A stretch of 33,256 bases of DNA, from positions 1 through 33,256 of the forward strand of contig NZ_WPCA01000012.1 of NCBI RefSeq assembly GCF_009741825.1. The letters run 5' to 3'. Each line of letters starts with the position of its first letter. Position 1 is the stretch's first letter. The notes beneath the pieces are model-generated. The model worked only from the letters and a program-made list of their open reading frames with translations, had not been told where the DNA came from and searched no databases. Positions 1-6,291 of the stretch are shown here, piece by piece. The position numbers and the translations under genes were made by a program. This DNA is from Halapricum sp. CBA1109. GTDB taxonomy: Archaea > Halobacteriota > Halobacteria > Halobacteriales > Haloarculaceae.

Positions 1-2
1 TC

Positions 3-326
3 GACGAACCGTTCGCCGACCTCGACGCGACCCAGCGAGAGTGCGTCCGGTCGGTCCTCGACGAATCGGTCGCCGACGGGACGGCAGTGGTGTACGCCAC
101 GCCCGACGTCGAACGGGCCGCGACCGCCGACCGAGTGGTCCTGCTCGGCCGCGACGGGAGCGTCGCCGCTGACGGCCCGCCAGAGGCAGTGCTGACCGAC
201 AGGGAACTGCTCCGGACGCACGGCCTCGAACCGCCGCAGGTGGTCACTCTCTGTCGGAAACTCGGCGTCGAAGACCCGCCGGTCACGACCGAGGGTGCAG
301 TGTCGCGGTTCGAAAACCTGCTGTAG
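3..326 (+). CDS. ECF-type ABC transporter ATP-binding protein, C-terminal part
   Basis: This is the 3' end of an ABC ATPase cut by the window edge. The open frame begins with DEPFADLD, which is the Walker B Asp-Glu followed by the D-loop. Next comes a strand ending VVYATPD at the place of the H-loop strand; a Pro-Asp pair stands where the switch His is normally found, so that residue may be missing. The tail, with LRTHGLEPPQVVTLCRKLG, is typical of the CbiO/EcfA family that powers uptake of metals or vitamins together with a T and an S component. The partners and substrate lie outside the window. Family assignment is fairly sure; substrate is unknown. Confidence 0.8.
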   Translation, partial: DEPFADLDATQRECVRSVLDESVADGTAVVYATPDVERAATADRVVLLGRDGSVAADGPPEAVLTDRELLRTHGLEPPQVVTLCRKLGVEDPPVTTEGAVSRFENLL

Positions 327-346
327 GCACTTCGGAACGTGGCACG

Positions 347-368
347 CGGCCGCCGAATCCGGCGGCCG
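347..368. terminator. perfect hairpin between convergent genes
   Basis: A 9-base stem (CGGCCGCCG / CGGCGGCCG) with the loop AATC, followed on the plus strand by five A. Read on the minus strand, a T run precedes the hairpin. It lies between the end of the ABC ATPase gene and the end of the small peptide gene, so it may stop or process both transcripts. The structure is seen directly; the role is inferred. Confidence 0.5.
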
Positions 369-419
369 AAAAAGGGCACGGGGAGGACCCAACCCCGCAG
401 TCGGTGTCGGCAGGTCGCC

Positions 420-518
420 TCAGGCGCGGTAGTCGTCGTACCAGTCGCCGTCGCTGGCGGACCAGAAGCAGAGTACTTTGTCGTCGGTGCTGTCTGAGTC
501 GGACACTCGTGAACTCAT
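420..518 (-). CDS. small acidic peptide, 32 residues, Trp-rich C-terminus
   Basis: An ATG-started frame on the minus strand encodes 32 residues. The first 13 are Ser/Asp-rich; the second half reads KVLCFWSASDGDWYDDYRA, with one Cys (17), two Trp (19 and 26), Phe and two Tyr. A TATA-like stretch (TTATAC on the minus strand, about 26-31 bases before the ATG) fits a leaderless promoter, and a hairpin follows the stop. The plain Ser/Asp leader and aromatic tail could suit a modified-peptide precursor or simply a small soluble protein. No modifying enzyme is visible, but the neighbouring region to the left is cut off. I do not recognise the family. That it is a gene rests on the promoter, composition and terminator. 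Confidence 0.5.
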   Translation of the reverse strand: MSSRVSDSDSTDDKVLCFWSASDGDWYDDYRA

Positions 519-786
519 TGTATCTACACAGAACTGCCGATCCCGTATAAGGCTACCCCTAAAACGGATTTCGAGTACTAACAGTATTAGGAGTGTATAA
601 GGATAATTCTATTCTCCCGGTTTATCAGGTTCTATGCCGGTCTTTCAGCGGATATACGATCCGGGAAATGACGGGAATAGGTACCACGCGAAAGCGAATC
701 CAGCCGAGATTTGCGCTTCCAACGTATCCCGAGTTACGACTGAAAGACAGCTATGACCAAAATCTCATTACAATGCCCGAGCAATT
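519..786. other. intergenic AT-rich region
   Basis: This 268-base stretch is clearly richer in A and T than the flanking genes. It contains the likely promoters for the leftward peptide gene (around 541-550) and the rightward toxin-antitoxin pair. A 65-codon open frame at 593-790 lacks haloarchaeal codon bias and overlaps the antitoxin start, so I do not call it. No RNA gene or insertion sequence end was seen. Confidence 0.5.
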
Positions 787-1098
787 ATGAATATGAGCGA
801 CCCATCAAGAGCGGACGCGACCGACCCGGAGTCCGACGAGGCGGTCACGGTGTCGGTCTCGCCCAACGGACAGGCCACGATTCCCAAAGCGTTCCGGGAC
901 AAACTCGGGATCACGTCTCCGGGACGGGTCCAGTTTCGTGAGACGGACGACGGGGAGATCGTCGTCGAGCGTGTGCCCTCCGTCGAGGAGATGCGAGGCT
1001 TCGCCGCGGAGCGTACCGACGCGTCGACGGACAAGCCCGCGAGTCAACTCCTCCGGGAACAGCGCGCCGAGGAGCGAGCGGACCGTGATCAGGCGTGA
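787..1098 (+). CDS. AbrB/MazE-family antitoxin
   Basis: A 103-residue protein. Residues about 20-60 form a SpoVT/AbrB swapped-hairpin domain, recognisable by VSVSPNGQATIPKAFRDKLG followed by a strand-rich stretch ending GEIVVERV. The C-terminal third is charged and probably unfolded until it binds and blocks the toxin. The stop overlaps the toxin's GTG start in a GTGA junction, which is the usual arrangement for an antitoxin-first pair. Such antitoxins normally bind their own promoter. Starts at 787 and 793 are both possible. The pair sits at the edge of an AT-rich accessory patch. Confidence 0.85.
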   Translation: MNMSDPSRADATDPESDEAVTVSVSPNGQATIPKAFRDKLGITSPGRVQFRETDDGEIVVERVPSVEEMRGFAAERTDASTDKPASQLLREQRAEERADRDQA

Positions 1099-1508
1099 CC
1101 GAGCAGGTCGTCTTCGATACCGAGCCGCTGGTCGCGTACGCGGACGACGAACCCGGGAGCGACGTCGTCGCGGCGTATCTGGACGATGTCGTGACCGGCG
1201 AGACGGACGGGCGACTGACACTCGTCAACGCGACCGAGATACGGTATATTCTGGCTCGGAAGTACGACCGGGAGACCGCGGATACGTTTCTGGACTGGCT
1301 CTGGACAATCGGTGTCGACGCGATGGGCATCGATTCGATATGGGACGGTGCCGCCGAGTACGTCATCGACCACAATCCCGCACTCGGTGATTCCTACGCC
1401 CTCGCAGCGGCGGCGACGCTCGACGCCACGCTACTCGTGGGCGGCGATCAGGAGTACAGCGACATCGGTGACGTCACCGTCGAGCGCTTCCGCGACCACG
1501 GCGTTTGA
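1095..1508 (+). CDS. vapC: PIN-domain ribonuclease toxin (VapC type)
   Basis: A 137-residue PIN-domain protein. The expected acidic metal-binding residues are present: Asp8 in FDTEPLVAY, Glu48 in NATEIRYIL, Asp99 in GDSYALAAA and Asp118 in LLVGGDQEY. VapC toxins cleave RNA, often tRNA or rRNA, when freed from the antitoxin. The GTG start lies inside the antitoxin stop (4-base overlap), which fixes the start and implies translational coupling. All four catalytic positions are intact, so it is likely active. The RNA target cannot be inferred. Confidence 0.88.
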   Translation: MTEQVVFDTEPLVAYADDEPGSDVVAAYLDDVVTGETDGRLTLVNATEIRYILARKYDRETADTFLDWLWTIGVDAMGIDSIWDGAAEYVIDHNPALGDSYALAAAATLDATLLVGGDQEYSDIGDVTVERFRDHGV

Positions 1509-1547
1509 GGGCGAAGCCTCGATACACACCCGGGCGTATTCTCCGAA

Positions 1548-2093
1548 ATGAATCCGGACGGCAAAGCAGGACTCAGCCCGCTCAGGATCCACGGCCAATG
1601 CCACGTCGGTGGAAGCTATATTAGCTCATACTCTGCAGTAGCCAACTTTACAAAACAAGTAAGCAGTTCAGGATGGACCAAAGTCCACGTAAAACTCCCG
1701 CCACAAGCACCAATGGACTCAATGAGTAACGAAACATACAGCTGTTACTTCGGATTCTCACAAGAAATCACAGACCCCACACAATTCACAGAAGGAGAAC
1801 TAGTAGCAGTCGAAAGCTCAGGAGACTTCAACCACACAGGATGGGAAGACACAGCATCAAACACACCACTCAACGGCACAACCACACCAAAAACAATCTA
1901 CCAAGGACTAGACAGAAATCCTCCGGTATCAGTAAATGGAAATAATCCTCCTCCTAGAAAGATAGTGACGATGGGTGACCTTTCAGTCACCGCCCCTTCC
2001 ACATCAGATCCATTCGGAGACTTCCCAAGTGGTGGTTCGTCTTTTAGTTCTTCAAGTGGTGTAAAAGATCGGAGGCCAATTGCTCTTCCCTAA
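1548..2093 (+). CDS. hypothetical protein, AT-rich, unrecognised
   Basis: A 181-residue frame I do not recognise. The first 15 or so codons match the GC-rich flanks, then composition changes sharply to A-ending and C-ending codons (ACA, AGA, GGA), unlike the chromosome. The protein is rich in Ser, Thr, Asn, Gly and Pro, with a Ser-rich stretch near residues 155-172. There is no signal peptide or membrane segment. It could be the remnant of a larger beta-rich protein or a gene from a virus or plasmid. It ends one base before the convergent lipoprotein gene's stop. The frame is probably real but the function is unknown. Confidence 0.45.
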   Translation: MNPDGKAGLSPLRIHGQCHVGGSYISSYSAVANFTKQVSSSGWTKVHVKLPPQAPMDSMSNETYSCYFGFSQEITDPTQFTEGELVAVESSGDFNHTGWEDTASNTPLNGTTTPKTIYQGLDRNPPVSVNGNNPPPRKIVTMGDLSVTAPSTSDPFGDFPSGGSSFSSSSGVKDRRPIALP

Positions 2094-2094
2094 T

Positions 2095-3315
2095 TTATGG
2101 GAAATCCCTGAAGGGCGCATCCTTTAATTCTTCTTTTCTTTCTTCGCCGACTGTCTCCATAATTATTGATCCACCTCTGGATTCCATATTAAATCCGAAG
2201 TGAATTTCGCCGTCTTCCTCTACAGGATCATCATAATCTACTACTTCATCAACGTAATCAACTTGCATATAGGTGCCCGCCTCATCTTCTACAAAAGCAT
2301 CGGCGAACCTAGCTGACTCTTGAACGAGAGCCTTCGCATCAGGTCCAACAGTGTAAGGATTATCATTGGCATTTTTGAAGTCTAAAATTCTACTTCTCTC
2401 AGCATCTGCGTCCGCAGTGTAAATAATATCAACGTTTCCATCAGTAGGCCAAGGAAGCAAAGCATCATTTCTTCTGTTTATCATTTCGTAACCTTCATTT
2501 CCTCCAATATTACCATCCCAAATAGTTCTTACAAGTTGCTTAAACGCGTCTGTGTCTAGAACAGTTGCAGTCCTATTTGCTGAAACTTCTCTGTCTTCTC
2601 CTGGAGTCCAAGTGTCTTGAATTGTTTCTTCTGCGCCTTCAATCTCCTCCTCGTTTTCGGACAAATACGAAATAAAATCTCCTTCATCATTCTCTTGTTG
2701 TCTATGTCCACCAGGCCTATAGTTTTCTATTTTGACGGCTCCATCGTCTTCTGTTCTGAATACTTGAGTTACTTGTTGTCTTTGTCCTCCTGTGTCGAAG
2801 TGGTATGGGTTGAGGAATACTTGTTCTGTGTTGAGGCCGAGTTGGTTGTGGAGTGCTTGTCTGTATGCTGCGATTCCGTTTCTGGTTTCTACTTGTTTGC
2901 CTGCGTGGCCTGCTGTGTCTTCGAGTAGTTCGCTGGTGACTTCGAGGTTAGAGAGGTCGTGGCCGTCTTGTTCTAGGTCGCTAACGATATCGTCCCAGTT
3001 GTTGGTGATCGTTCTTTTGACAGAATCTGGAACCGAGTTCCTTTCGTGATAGACTGTTTCGAAACTTCGCATCTGGTTTGCTGGATCGTTTCCAGATTCT
3101 GTCTCTGTCGGTGTTTGTTCCGGCGGCTCTTCGGTCGTCGTCTCGGTCGGTTCGCTCGTGGTCGGTTCGGGCGTCGCCGTCTCCGGGGCCGTCGCTGGCT
3201 GGCGAGTGCTCGACGCCGGCGCGTCGGTAGTGCCGTCTTCGCCGCCGCTACTCGTACAGCCAGCCAGTAGTATCGCCCCGCCGAGGCCCGCGACCAGTTC
3301 CCGACGCGTCTGCAT
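2095..3315 (-). CDS. exported lipoprotein with unknown AT-rich C-terminal domain
   Basis: A 406-residue protein. The N-terminus MQTRRELVAGLGGAILLAGC has a twin-arginine motif and a lipobox (LAGC), so it is probably Tat-exported and lipid-anchored. A Thr/Pro/Glu-rich linker covers about residues 25-80. The rest is an unrecognised globular region rich in Asp, Asn and Glu with no membrane segment. Base composition changes inside the gene: the signal and linker (about 3060-3315) are GC-rich like the chromosome, while 2095 to about 3050 is AT-rich. This suggests a foreign domain joined to a native export leader. A TATA-like ACTATACG lies about 27 bases before the ATG. Confidence 0.75.
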   Translation of the reverse strand: MQTRRELVAGLGGAILLAGCTSSGGEDGTTDAPASSTRQPATAPETATPEPTTSEPTETTTEEPPEQTPTETESGNDPANQMRSFETVYHERNSVPDSVKRTITNNWDDIVSDLEQDGHDLSNLEVTSELLEDTAGHAGKQVETRNGIAAYRQALHNQLGLNTEQVFLNPYHFDTGGQRQQVTQVFRTEDDGAVKIENYRPGGHRQQENDEGDFISYLSENEEEIEGAEETIQDTWTPGEDREVSANRTATVLDTDAFKQLVRTIWDGNIGGNEGYEMINRRNDALLPWPTDGNVDIIYTADADAERSRILDFKNANDNPYTVGPDAKALVQESARFADAFVEDEAGTYMQVDYVDEVVDYDDPVEEDGEIHFGFNMESRGGSIIMETVGEERKEELKDAPFRDFP

Positions 3316-3377
3316 ACTCGGGCCTTGTCGAGCAATCGTATAGTTCTACTGCCGCGAAGACACTTTGTTCGGCGTTC

Positions 3378-3603
3378 GTGGTTCCTCTCTTCGGTCGGAA
3401 CCACCTATTCCTCCGCGGGTCGCTTTGCTCCCCGCTCCGGTTCGAGGCTCTTCGCTCCGCTCAGAGCCTCGCTACTCCTCCACGGCTCCCTCCGGTCGCC
3501 GTTCCGGTTCGAGACCCCTCACTTCGTTCGGCGTCTCGCTACTCCTCGCGGCTCCTGTCGTCGCCGCTCGGATTCAGAGGTTCTTCACTGCGTTCAGAAC
3601 CTC
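3378..3603. repeat. array of seven hairpins sharing an 11-base loop
   Basis: Four large hairpins (3378-3404, 3444-3470, 3511-3537, 3577-3603) are each 27 bases: an 8-base stem and an 11-base loop of form TCnCTnCGnTC. They start 66, 67 and 66 bases apart. Three smaller hairpins with 5-base stems lie between them (3415-3435, 3482-3502, 3548-3567) with the same or nearly the same loop. Hairpin centres are therefore about 33 bases apart. Stem sequences differ (GTGGTTCC, GAGGCTCT, GAGACCCC, GAGGTTCT), yet the arms remain complementary, with one mismatch in the third. The array lies one base after the HMG-CoA synthase stop and upstream of the lipoprotein gene; no gene is seen within it. Confidence 0.85.
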
Positions 3604-3604
3604 T

Positions 3605-4939
3605 CTATTCCACGTACGTGTACTTCCGTTCACCCATCCGACCCCAACCGTCGAAGACGAACTCGTCTTCGGGCGTCGTGAACGCATCGACGTCGGTCGT
3701 CTCGTCGTGGTTGTGGACGTCGTGGATCTGCTCGTACTGGTCCCAACTGATGTCGTAGCGCTCGACGAGCTGGTTGTCGACGGACAGTTGGGCAATCTCC
3801 TCCTCCCAGCCGGGCTGGACCGTCTCGGTGTGGATTTCGGCCTGCGCGCCCGACCCGTACGAACAGACCAGCAGTTCGCGGTTGTCGAAGTCGAGGCCGT
3901 TCTCGCGGGCGTGTTTCAGTCCCGCGAGGCGGGCGACGTGGACCGAGCCGGTGTACCAGTTGCCGACCTGCGCGGAGATTTCGAGCGTCGGCTCGATGGC
4001 GCGGCCGTACCACTCCTGATACGTGTCGGTCTCGGTGAGTTTGTCGGTGTACTCCTTGAGGGCGTCGCGGTACGTCTCCTCGTCGTCGAACGCCTCGGGC
4101 CGGGGCTGGCGACCGATCTCCTCGGCCAGTTCCTCCTCAACATCGGTGTTGCGGGCGACGTGACGATAGCCCAGCGCCGCGGCCTTACGTACCATCCCCG
4201 GGAACGGGGTGTGGAACGGCACCAGCGCGAAGTCATCGGGGTGGGTGTCGCGCTGCATTTCGAGGTCCTCTAAGGCCTCGCGCATCCGCATCAGGTAGAC
4301 CTGCATCGAGCGCTTGCCGTCGACGCTCGGGAACTGCTGGTTGGGCTTGAGGAAGTCCGTCTCGTCGGCGCTGCCGAAGCCCTGTTCGGGCTCGATAGTG
4401 ACCACGTCGGGGTCCTCGTCGATGAGCATCGCCACGGCGCCGGCGCCTTGGGTCGCCTCGCCCGAATCACCGCGCTCGTAGAGAGCGGTGTCGGTGGCGA
4501 TGACCAGCGCCGCGCGGTCACGGTTCTTGCCCGCGGCGATCCAGTTGACGGCGTCGTCGACGCTCTGGGTCCCGGAGATGCAGGCGAACTTCCGCTCGCC
4601 CTTGTTGGCGTGGTGGAAGTTCGTGTCGTAGACCTGTTCGAGACACCCGGCGACGTACGTCGAGACGGGTTTCGAGTGGTCGAAGGCGCTCTCGGTCGCC
4701 ACGTCGATGCGGCCGATGTCCTGCGGTTGCAGGTCCCGCCGGTCCATCAGGCGCTTGGCCGCGTTTGCGGCCATCGTGACGATGTCCTCGTAGGCGTCCG
4801 GGAAGGAACTGGCGTGCAGGCCCAGTCCCTTCGTATACTTCGCCGGGTCGTCGTCTTTCTCCTCGGCGAACGTCTCCGCGAGGTCGAGTTTCAGCTTCCC
4901 TGTCCGGAACTCCACGGCGTCGATGCCTACGTCAGTCAT
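3605..4939 (-). CDS. hmgB: hydroxymethylglutaryl-CoA synthase
   Basis: A 444-residue thiolase-fold enzyme that condenses acetyl-CoA with acetoacetyl-CoA to give HMG-CoA for the mevalonate pathway, which archaea need for isoprenoid membrane lipids. The catalytic residues are visible: Glu83 in ATESAFDHSKP, nucleophile Cys120 in FACISGTQSV and His243 in PFHTPFPGM. Length and N-terminus (TDVGIDAVEF) fit haloarchaeal HMG-CoA synthases, supporting the ATG at 4939. It stands alone, divergent from the oxidoreductase gene. Its stop codon is followed after one base by the hairpin array, which would lie in its 3' untranslated region. Confidence 0.96.
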   Translation of the reverse strand: MTDVGIDAVEFRTGKLKLDLAETFAEEKDDDPAKYTKGLGLHASSFPDAYEDIVTMAANAAKRLMDRRDLQPQDIGRIDVATESAFDHSKPVSTYVAGCLEQVYDTNFHHANKGERKFACISGTQSVDDAVNWIAAGKNRDRAALVIATDTALYERGDSGEATQGAGAVAMLIDEDPDVVTIEPEQGFGSADETDFLKPNQQFPSVDGKRSMQVYLMRMREALEDLEMQRDTHPDDFALVPFHTPFPGMVRKAAALGYRHVARNTDVEEELAEEIGRQPRPEAFDDEETYRDALKEYTDKLTETDTYQEWYGRAIEPTLEISAQVGNWYTGSVHVARLAGLKHARENGLDFDNRELLVCSYGSGAQAEIHTETVQPGWEEEIAQLSVDNQLVERYDISWDQYEQIHDVHNHDETTDVDAFTTPEDEFVFDGWGRMGERKYTYVE

Positions 4940-5043
4940 TGTCGTCTCACCAATCGCACAACTGGGTTAAGTGTTTGTCGACTATTAGTTCGTCGATTGT
5001 CGAAATCGCGTCGCTTTTCAGGGCGGTCCGCCATCGGGACGGT

Positions 5044-6123
5044 ATGACACAGCGAGTGATTCACGTCGGCTGTGGCGGATGGGGCGCGATGTGGTGTGGC
5101 GATTTCCTGCCGAAGAACGTCGCTGACGACAGTATCGAAGTGGTCGCGGCCGTCGACAGCGACCCCGAGGCGCTGACCAACGCCCGGGAGGGGCTGGGAC
5201 TGCCCGAGAGTCGCTGTTACACCGACGCCGAGACGGCTTTCTCGTCCCACGACGCCGATTTTACGACGATAGTGGTCCCGCCGGCGGCCCGAAAACCGCT
5301 GGTCGAGTCGGCGCTTGCACACGGGCTTGACCTCCTGACCGAGAAGCCCATCGCGCCGACGCTAACCGAGGCCGTCGAGATAGCCGAGATGGTCGAGGCC
5401 GCGGGCGCGAAGATGGCCGTGACGATGAGCCACCGGTTCGACCGGGACAAGACGACCCTGCGGCGGCGGCTCCGGTCGCCCGCCGACGGACCGCTTGATT
5501 ACCTCGTGATGCGGTTCACCCAGCGCTACCGCCAGCGTGACGAGTGGGTCGCCGGCCGACCGTACGAGATGGACCACCCCCTGCTCGTCGAGGGCGGGGT
5601 CCACCACCTCGACATCCTCGCGTCGCTGGCGGGCGCACCGTGTGAGCGCCTGTACGCCCGGACGTGGAACCCAGACCACAGCGAGTTCGCCGGCGACGCA
5701 CAGGCGCTGGTGACGATGACTTTCGAGAACGGCGTCGAGGCCACCTACGAGGGGGCGACGACCAACGCCGTCGCGCTCAACGGCTGGGAGAACGAGTACG
5801 TCCGCGCGGAGTGTCGGGACGCCACGCTGGAACTCGACGCCCGGGAGTTGACTCGCTATCCTTACGACCCCGACGCCGCCCCGCGACACAACGCCAGCGG
5901 CCCGCCCGAGGGGGAGTCACTGGCGCTCGACTCTGGCGAGAAGTGGACGAACGCGTGGCTGATCGAGCAGTTCTGTGACTGGGTCGACGGCGGCGAACGG
6001 ATGGCCACCCACGTCGAGGCCAACCTCCAGTCGATGGCGCTCATCGAGGCGGCGATGGTCTCAAGCGAACGCGGGCAACCGGTGGCCGTGCAGGAACTGC
6101 TGGCCGACGCACGGACCCAGTGA
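5044..6123 (+). CDS. Gfo/Idh/MocA family oxidoreductase
   Basis: A 359-residue NAD(P)-dependent dehydrogenase. The N-terminal Rossmann fold has VGCGGWGAMW and a strand ending VVAAVDSD. The family EKP motif appears as LLTEKPIAPT near residue 100. The C-terminal substrate domain carries LVEGGVHHLDIL, the usual site of the catalytic His/Asp pair. Such enzymes oxidise or epimerise sugars, inositols or related polyols; the substrate cannot be told here. The ATG at 5044 fits the start of the Rossmann strand, and the longer frame upstream lacks conserved sequence. The starch-degrading genes follow downstream, so a sugar substrate is plausible. Confidence 0.88.
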   Translation: MTQRVIHVGCGGWGAMWCGDFLPKNVADDSIEVVAAVDSDPEALTNAREGLGLPESRCYTDAETAFSSHDADFTTIVVPPAARKPLVESALAHGLDLLTEKPIAPTLTEAVEIAEMVEAAGAKMAVTMSHRFDRDKTTLRRRLRSPADGPLDYLVMRFTQRYRQRDEWVAGRPYEMDHPLLVEGGVHHLDILASLAGAPCERLYARTWNPDHSEFAGDAQALVTMTFENGVEATYEGATTNAVALNGWENEYVRAECRDATLELDARELTRYPYDPDAAPRHNASGPPEGESLALDSGEKWTNAWLIEQFCDWVDGGERMATHVEANLQSMALIEAAMVSSERGQPVAVQELLADARTQ

Positions 6124-6170
6124 GAAGGGCCGAAATCCGTCCGTAGCGACCCTAACTAGCCAGCCAGTCA

Positions 6171-6261
6171 GTATATATTACCCGTTGTAATCCCGACTGA
6201 GACGCCGTGTACCGGATGATTTTTAGGGGCGGGATTTCTGCGGTCACGGAAGTGGTGACCG
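6171..6261 (+). promoter_or_regulatory. likely control region of the GH13 gene
   Basis: The stretch contains a clear TATA-like TATATATT at about 6171-6179 and a second T-rich candidate (TTTTTAGG) near 6220. A perfect inverted repeat follows at 6241-6261 with 7-base arms (CGGTCAC / GTGACCG) and a 7-base spacer. It lies about 30 bases before the GH13 ATG, where a regulator could bind or a leader hairpin form. It does not match the haloarchaeal TrmB sugar-regulator motif as I recall it. The repeat is seen; function is inferred. Confidence 0.4.
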
Positions 6262-6291
6262 ACAGCGGACACCACGGGACGGAGTTTCCCC

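Noticed and set aside
593-790. 65-codon plus-strand open frame in the AT-rich intergenic region
   Set aside because: No haloarchaeal composition, no recognisable motif, and it overlaps the antitoxin start.
2617-2928. 103-codon plus-strand frame rich in Cys, Phe and Leu
   Set aside because: It is the complement of the lipoprotein gene in its AT-rich part; Cys-rich hydrophobic content fits a shadow.
3378-3603. CRISPR array
   Set aside because: The units are hairpins with varying stems and no unique spacers; no cas genes are nearby.
3365-4273. 302-codon plus-strand frame across the hairpin array and into hmgB
   Set aside because: It is open only because the array is free of stops in that frame; the rest is antisense to a certain gene.
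4939-5043. N-terminal extension of the Gfo/Idh/MocA protein
   Set aside because: The extra residues have no conserved features and would overlap the hmgB start and promoter; the Rossmann strand begins right after ATG 5044.
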